A stretch of DNA of 27,233 nucleotides from Acidobacteriota bacterium. Its GTDB lineage: Bacteria > Acidobacteriota > Terriglobia > Terriglobales > Acidobacteriaceae. Below are positions 24,155 to 27,233 of the stretch, one piece after another. Both the position numbers and the translations under genes were made by a program. The stretch lies in NCBI GenBank assembly GCA_021802085.1, contig JAKAAZ010000013.1, positions 1 through 27,233 of the forward strand, written 5' to 3'. Under the pieces are notes generated by a model. The model was not told the DNA's origin and made no database searches. It was given only the letters and a program-made list of their open reading frames with translations. Numbering within the stretch: the stretch's first letter is position 1; each line of letters opens with the position of its first letter.

Positions 24155-24637
24155 TCACGTGAAGATGATCTGTGCGCCAGCGGCCTTTTCGTAGAACTGG
24201 CCGACTGAGATGATTTCGTCCATCTCATCGCAAAAATCCTCGCGTTTCAAATGGAACATATCCACCGTTGCGCGGCAGGCGTAGATCTCGCAGCCGGCAT
24301 CGTGAATCATGGTGATGAACTCGCCGATGGGGGGAATGTCGAGCTTCTCGATCTCTTTCTTCATCATGGAGGTAGCGAATGCCGACATGCCGGGTAGCGC
24401 GCCAAGCAGTGTAGGCATGTGCATTCCAGGATTTCCCACGGTTGCGACTTTTAGTCTGTTCATCCGTTTCTTGATGATTGCGTCCAAGCCGAAGAACGTG
24501 AAGAAGAGCGAAGCTTCAATGCCTTCCATGCGTGCGCCGTTCGCCATAATCAGGCCGGGATACACTCCCTCCAGCGATCCATGCGAAACGATGATTGAGA
24601 CTTTCTGAATCGGTTCAGCCGTGTTTGTCTGTGTCAT
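24155..24637 (-). CDS. DsrE/DsrF/DrsH-like sulfur-transfer family protein
   Basis: A 160-residue protein. The ATG at 24637 has AAGGAG eight bases upstream. The fold is seen in VSIIVSHGSLEGVYPGLIMA (first strand and helix), EASLFFTFFGLDAII and the family-specific MHMPTLLGALPGMSAFATSM. Cysteines 116 and 121 sit in HDAGCEIYACRATVDMF, the position of the reactive cysteine in DsrE2-type proteins, and Cys136 is in REDFCDEMD. Such proteins carry persulfide sulfur and hand it to TusA or DsrC-type partners. It is last in the sulfur operon, 13 bases after the TusE/DsrC-like gene, and is likely to accept or donate sulfur with it. Some relatives are annotated only as peroxiredoxin-family proteins. Confidence 0.88.
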   Translation of the reverse strand: MTQTNTAEPIQKVSIIVSHGSLEGVYPGLIMANGARMEGIEASLFFTFFGLDAIIKKRMNRLKVATVGNPGMHMPTLLGALPGMSAFATSMMKKEIEKLDIPPIGEFITMIHDAGCEIYACRATVDMFHLKREDFCDEMDEIISVGQFYEKAAGAQIIFT

Positions 24638-24650
24638 GGTGTCGCTCTCC

Positions 24651-24968
24651 TTAAATGCAGCCCTTCGGTTTTGGAAGCCCAGCAATTTTGGCGGCTCGTT
24701 TGGCGGGACCCTTTGGGAAAAGTTGATACAGCGCCTTTGTATCGACGCCGCTCTCCTTGGTCAGGCGGCGGATCGAGGGCGCGTCGCCTTCCTTTTCGAA
24801 GACCTTGCGCATAAAGTTGATGACTGCCCAGTGTTGCGGCGTCAGCTCGGGAATGCCTTCCTGGGCCGCAAGTTCGCGGGCCATGTCTTCATTCCAATCG
24901 TTCCGGTTGGCGAGATGCCCGTCCGCATCCAATTGAATCGCTTTTCCTGTTAAGTTCATAGTCTCCAT
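24651..24968 (-). CDS. TusE/DsrC-family sulfur carrier (single-cysteine form)
   Basis: A 105-residue protein starting at ATG 24968 with GAGG six bases upstream; an internal ATG at 24959 is possible. The whole DsrC/TusE fold is present: GHLANRNDWNEDMARELAAQ, LTPQHWAVINFMRKVFEKEG, PSIRRLTKESGVDTKALYQL and FPKGPAKRAAKIAGLPKPKG, then C-I. Cys104 is the penultimate residue, the universal sulfur-binding CysA. True DsrC carries a second cysteine ten residues earlier; here position 93 is Ala. The protein is therefore of the one-cysteine type, able to carry a persulfide but not to form the intramolecular disulfide or trisulfide used with dissimilatory sulfite reductase. It lies 3 bases after the DUF1641 stop. 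Confidence 0.92.
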   Translation of the reverse strand: METMNLTGKAIQLDADGHLANRNDWNEDMARELAAQEGIPELTPQHWAVINFMRKVFEKEGDAPSIRRLTKESGVDTKALYQLFPKGPAKRAAKIAGLPKPKGCI

Positions 24969-24971
24969 GTG

Positions 24972-25679
24972 TCACCTCTCTGTGGTTTGTGTTTCGGATG
25001 TCCCGGCCGGGCCGGGGGAAGTGGTGCGCGATCCAACGACCTTCAGAAATTCAACGAGTATCGCAATGCCGCGGCGGGCATCCGGTGAGTTCATATCGCG
25101 CACAAGTTGGAGGAGGGATTTATCCACGTTCATCGTCGCCTGAACTCTTCCAAAGCCATGAATAATCGCTTCCAGGGCCTGCAGTACCTCAGGCCGGGTA
25201 AGTTCGCGCAGGAATCCGACAAGCTGAGGCACACTTGCTTCCACCTGCTTCAAATCGACGAGGGAATGCGACTGGACAAGCGCATCGCCGATCCGCATTC
25301 CAGCGGCGGCGGCCTCGAAGTAGCCCTTCTCCTGTAGCTGCTGGCTACCCGCAATCGCCCGGCGGAACAGATCGCGAACGATGGGTTGAGCGTCCTGGAC
25401 GAAGTCTGCCGCACTCTCCAACTGTCGCAGCGCATCAGTCAGCAGTCTGGCATCGATCAGCACACCCTTGAACATCTGGACGATCTCGTCCGGTCGCAAC
25501 GCAGCAGACCCAAGAGCTTCCACGGCGTCTCCCATCGCGTCTTTGCCCACCAGGGTGAGATCGGCGACAAGATCCTCGGCGCTGTTACGAACCCGCTTGA
25601 GGTGAGCGATCTCCTCGACGATAAAGTCCAGTTTGCGATCGAGCTCGGCAATGCGGTCTTCCGTGACGGCGCCGGTCAT
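24972..25679 (-). CDS. DUF1641 protein
   Basis: About 235 residues from the ATG at 25679, which overlaps the sqr stop codon as ATGA, a sign of translational coupling. An upstream ATG at 25754 would lie inside sqr and is rejected. The protein is almost wholly helical, with DRIAELDRKLDFIVEEIAHL as a likely coiled-coil start. The DUF1641 core follows near residues 140-200: LVDLKQVEASVPQLVGFLRE, PEVLQALEAIIHGFGRVQ and SPDARRGIAILVEFLKVVG. The tail is Ser/Thr/Pro-rich. DUF1641 proteins recur next to sulfide:quinone oxidoreductase-like or formate-dehydrogenase genes and may be membrane-associated accessory subunits; no biochemical role is established to my knowledge. Confidence 0.9.
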   Translation of the reverse strand: MTGAVTEDRIAELDRKLDFIVEEIAHLKRVRNSAEDLVADLTLVGKDAMGDAVEALGSAALRPDEIVQMFKGVLIDARLLTDALRQLESAADFVQDAQPIVRDLFRRAIAGSQQLQEKGYFEAAAAGMRIGDALVQSHSLVDLKQVEASVPQLVGFLRELTRPEVLQALEAIIHGFGRVQATMNVDKSLLQLVRDMNSPDARRGIAILVEFLKVVGSRTTSPGPAGTSETQTTER

Positions 25680-26911
25680 GATTGCACCCGCTTTCCTGCC
25701 ATTGACATGTCCGCTTCGATCGGCAATTCCATGCCGCGCAACAGGAGGTTCCAATACACCCAGCGGAACATCATCTTTCCGTAGTGGTTGATGGGGCTCT
25801 CCTCCAGCAGCTTGAAGGGACCGATGCCGGGCAGCGGAAACTCGCCTGGCAGAGGCTCGGTTTCGTAGTTGAAGTCGATCAGCAGCCCTTTGCCGAAGCC
25901 TGACTCAATAAAACAGTTGGCATGGCCATCGAAGTGGGCGCAGGCAGGACGACCCTCAATGTATTCGAGTATGTTCTGGAAGAGAATTTCCGATTGGAAG
26001 TGGGCTACAGAGCCAGCCTTCGAACTCGGAAGATTGGATGCATCACCCAGCACGAAGGCATCCTCAATCCCGTCGGCTTTCAGGGTTTCCTTATTGGTGG
26101 GAACGAAATTCAACTCGTTGCCCAGGCCACTGCGGGCGATGGCGGCGTCGCCCATGTTGGTGGGGATTGACACGAGCAGATCGTAGCTCACCTCGGTCTC
26201 GTCCCACGCCACCAGTTTCTTCTGCTGGCTGTCGACGCGCCCAAGATCGAATTCGGGCGTTACGGTGATCCCCTTGCGCTCCAGGAACTCGCCGAGCACC
26301 TTGCTTGAGGTGGGCTTGGTGAACGCTCCGGAAAGCGGCGTGACCAGGTGCAGATCTACCTTGTCGCGCATGCCGCGCTTGGTAAAGTAGGCATCGGCCA
26401 AAAAGAGGAACTCCAGCGGAGCCACCGGACACTTAATGGGCATCTCGGTGATGCTGAGAACAAGCTTTCCCCCCTGCCAGCCCTTCAGGAACTGCGCCAG
26501 TTGGTTGGCGCCCTTCGGTGTATAGAAGTCGAATTTGCTGCGTCCCCACTCCTCGTCAAGCAGTCCTTCAGTTTGCTCGGGATGAATATCGGCCCCAGTG
26601 GCAATGATCAGGTAGTCGTACCGAAGCGCCTCCCCGCCGGACAGCGTCACCATCTTCTTTTCCGCATCGATGCGCTCGATGCCGGAAAGGATAAACTTGA
26701 TCCGGCCCGGCAGATACTGACGACGGGGCTTCACCAACTCGCGCATTCGGTAGATACCGAATGGAACGAATAAAAAGCCGGGCTGGTAGTAGTGTTCCTC
26801 GGTCCCGTCTACGACGGTGATTCGCCAGTCCCGCTCATCGAGTGCGGAAGCTAATTTGTTGGCCATGATGGTTCCGGCGGTCCCTCCGCCGAGAATAAGC
26901 ATATGCCGCAT
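25676..26911 (-). CDS. sqr: Sulfide:quinone oxidoreductase-like flavoprotein
   Basis: A 411-residue FAD enzyme that heads the operon. The ATG at 26911 has AGGAG upstream and begins directly at the dinucleotide-binding loop (MLILGGGTAGT, G-x-G-x-x-G-like), so a start at 27031 is rejected. Other features are VVDGTEEHYYQPGFLFVPFG, YDYLIIATGADIHPEQ, EMPIKCPVAPLEF with Cys161, AFVLGDASNLPSSKAGSVAH (second FAD loop) and HANCFIESGFGKG with Cys333. Cys161 and Cys333 align by context with two of the redox cysteines of SQR; a third, near residue 125, is missing. The C-terminal PINHYGKMMFRWVYWNLLLR is amphipathic/hydrophobic, fitting a monotopic membrane protein. It likely oxidises sulfide or polysulfide to sulfane sulfur passed to the TusE/DsrE partners, reducing quinone. 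Confidence 0.87.
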   Translation of the reverse strand: MRHMLILGGGTAGTIMANKLASALDERDWRITVVDGTEEHYYQPGFLFVPFGIYRMRELVKPRRQYLPGRIKFILSGIERIDAEKKMVTLSGGEALRYDYLIIATGADIHPEQTEGLLDEEWGRSKFDFYTPKGANQLAQFLKGWQGGKLVLSITEMPIKCPVAPLEFLFLADAYFTKRGMRDKVDLHLVTPLSGAFTKPTSSKVLGEFLERKGITVTPEFDLGRVDSQQKKLVAWDETEVSYDLLVSIPTNMGDAAIARSGLGNELNFVPTNKETLKADGIEDAFVLGDASNLPSSKAGSVAHFQSEILFQNILEYIEGRPACAHFDGHANCFIESGFGKGLLIDFNYETEPLPGEFPLPGIGPFKLLEESPINHYGKMMFRWVYWNLLLRGMELPIEADMSMAGKRVQS

Positions 26912-26952
26912 GGTGTCTCCTCTTTTGCGCTGTTTCCTACTTGCATAAAGCC

Positions 26953-26969
26953 CGCCAGGGTCGCTGGCG
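26953..26969 (-). promoter_or_regulatory. Hairpin in the sqr leader
   Basis: The arms cgccag (26953-26958) and ctggcg (26964-26969) enclose a five-base loop, 42 bases before the sqr start codon. It may be part of the sqr 5' leader or the remains of an upstream terminator. No convincing sigma-70 promoter was found between it and the window edge. Confidence 0.3.
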
Positions 26970-27096
26970 TTACATGCACGGCGGAATCTTGTTGGCCCCG
27001 TGCCGAGCCTGAAAACTTCGGGCCAATCCAACCCTCAACGAATGCTCCGGCATAGGGAAGGAGTCCGCGTGCCGTGAAACGCGCACTTGGAGGGGG

Positions 27097-27233
27097 ATCT
27101 TCCATCTCACCAGGGAGTTCAAGCTGGCCGCCGTACGGCGGCTGGAATCGGGGGTATCGCTGGCCGAGGTAGCCCGGGGAATGGAAGTCAATCCCAGCGT
27201 GTTGGATCGTTGGCGGCGTGAGTTCCGGCAAGC
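27097..27233 (+). CDS. IS3-type transposase OrfA, N-terminal part (continues beyond the window)
   Basis: The plus-strand frame 1 reads LTREFKLAAVRRLESGVSLA, then EVARGMEVNPSVLDRWRREF, R-Q to the window end. This is the helix-turn-helix of IS3/IS911-type OrfA proteins (T-x-E-F-K-x-x-A-V ... V-A-x-x-L-x-V-x-x-x-x-L-x-x-W-x-x-x-F). No in-frame ATG, GTG or TTG is seen close upstream. A GTG-K-R-A start exists at about 27075 in another frame, so the beginning is probably frameshifted and the element may be decayed. It marks the right-hand border of the sulfur operon. Confidence 0.7.
   Translation, partial: MFHLTREFKLAAVRRLESGVSLAEVARGMEVNPSVLDRWRREFRQ

Overview
The window looks like a chromosomal segment of an Acidobacteriota (Terriglobia-type) bacterium. 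The evidence is an Oar-like TonB-dependent receptor with an N-terminal carboxypeptidase-regulatory-like domain, a VWFA-related protein of the kind expanded in Acidobacteria, secreted NHL/Ig-like repeat proteins ending in an RRRKK anchor, and G+C-rich codon use. This is inferred from family content; no 16S rRNA or other phylogenetic marker is present apart from ssb. No tRNA, rRNA or CRISPR array was found.

Layout. Positions 1-67 hold the last residues of a probable TonB energy transducer, and 237-2339 (-) a secreted VWA protein. Positions 2579-4242 are a graveyard of mobile and broken DNA: a dead rhodanese domain (CoA-disulfide-reductase-like C-terminus), a group II intron relic whose reverse transcriptase has lost its middle, and the C-terminal third of an IS66 transposase. 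A large TonB-dependent receptor (4523-7846, +) follows, preceded by an 11-bp inverted repeat overlapping a candidate promoter. Positions 8072-18761 carry mostly single genes: ssb, a secreted acidobacterial-type protein, DoxX, a secreted zinc phospholipase C-like protein, a frataxin-like protein (CyaY), DinB, a doubly broken short-chain dehydrogenase with an intact upstream palindrome, a CBS-pair protein, a secreted His/Met-rich protein, a three-gene restriction-modification and repair cassette (C5 cytosine methyltransferase, unrecognised PD-(D/E)XK-like nuclease, Vsr endonuclease), and a secreted esterase. Positions 18911-23298 (-) hold a secreted BamE-like-tail protein and a giant NHL/Ig-repeat surface protein split in two by a 122-bp MITE with a clear CTAG target duplication.

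The right end (24155-26911, -) is a compact sulfur operon in the order sqr-like flavoprotein, DUF1641, TusE/DsrC-like, DsrE-like, with overlapping or near-abutting genes. It lies between an IS4-like transposase remnant (23511-23876) and the start of an IS3-type OrfA (27097 to the window edge). The rhodanese pseudogene at 2579-2894 is a sulfur-transfer fold of the kind often found with such loci, so the genome may have carried more sulfane-sulfur genes that were lost through mobile-element activity.

The items that most deserve follow-up are the unrecognised nuclease between the methyltransferase and Vsr, the MITE, the single-cysteine TusE/DsrC protein in an sqr operon, and the nested relics at 2.6-4.2 kb. 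Gaps with no supported gene: 68-236, 2340-2578, 4243-4387, 7847-8071, 13733-13982, 14793-15028, 17315-17579, 18762-18910, 23299-23510 and 23877-24154. All are under 300 bases, and beyond the regulatory sites listed nothing in them could be supported.
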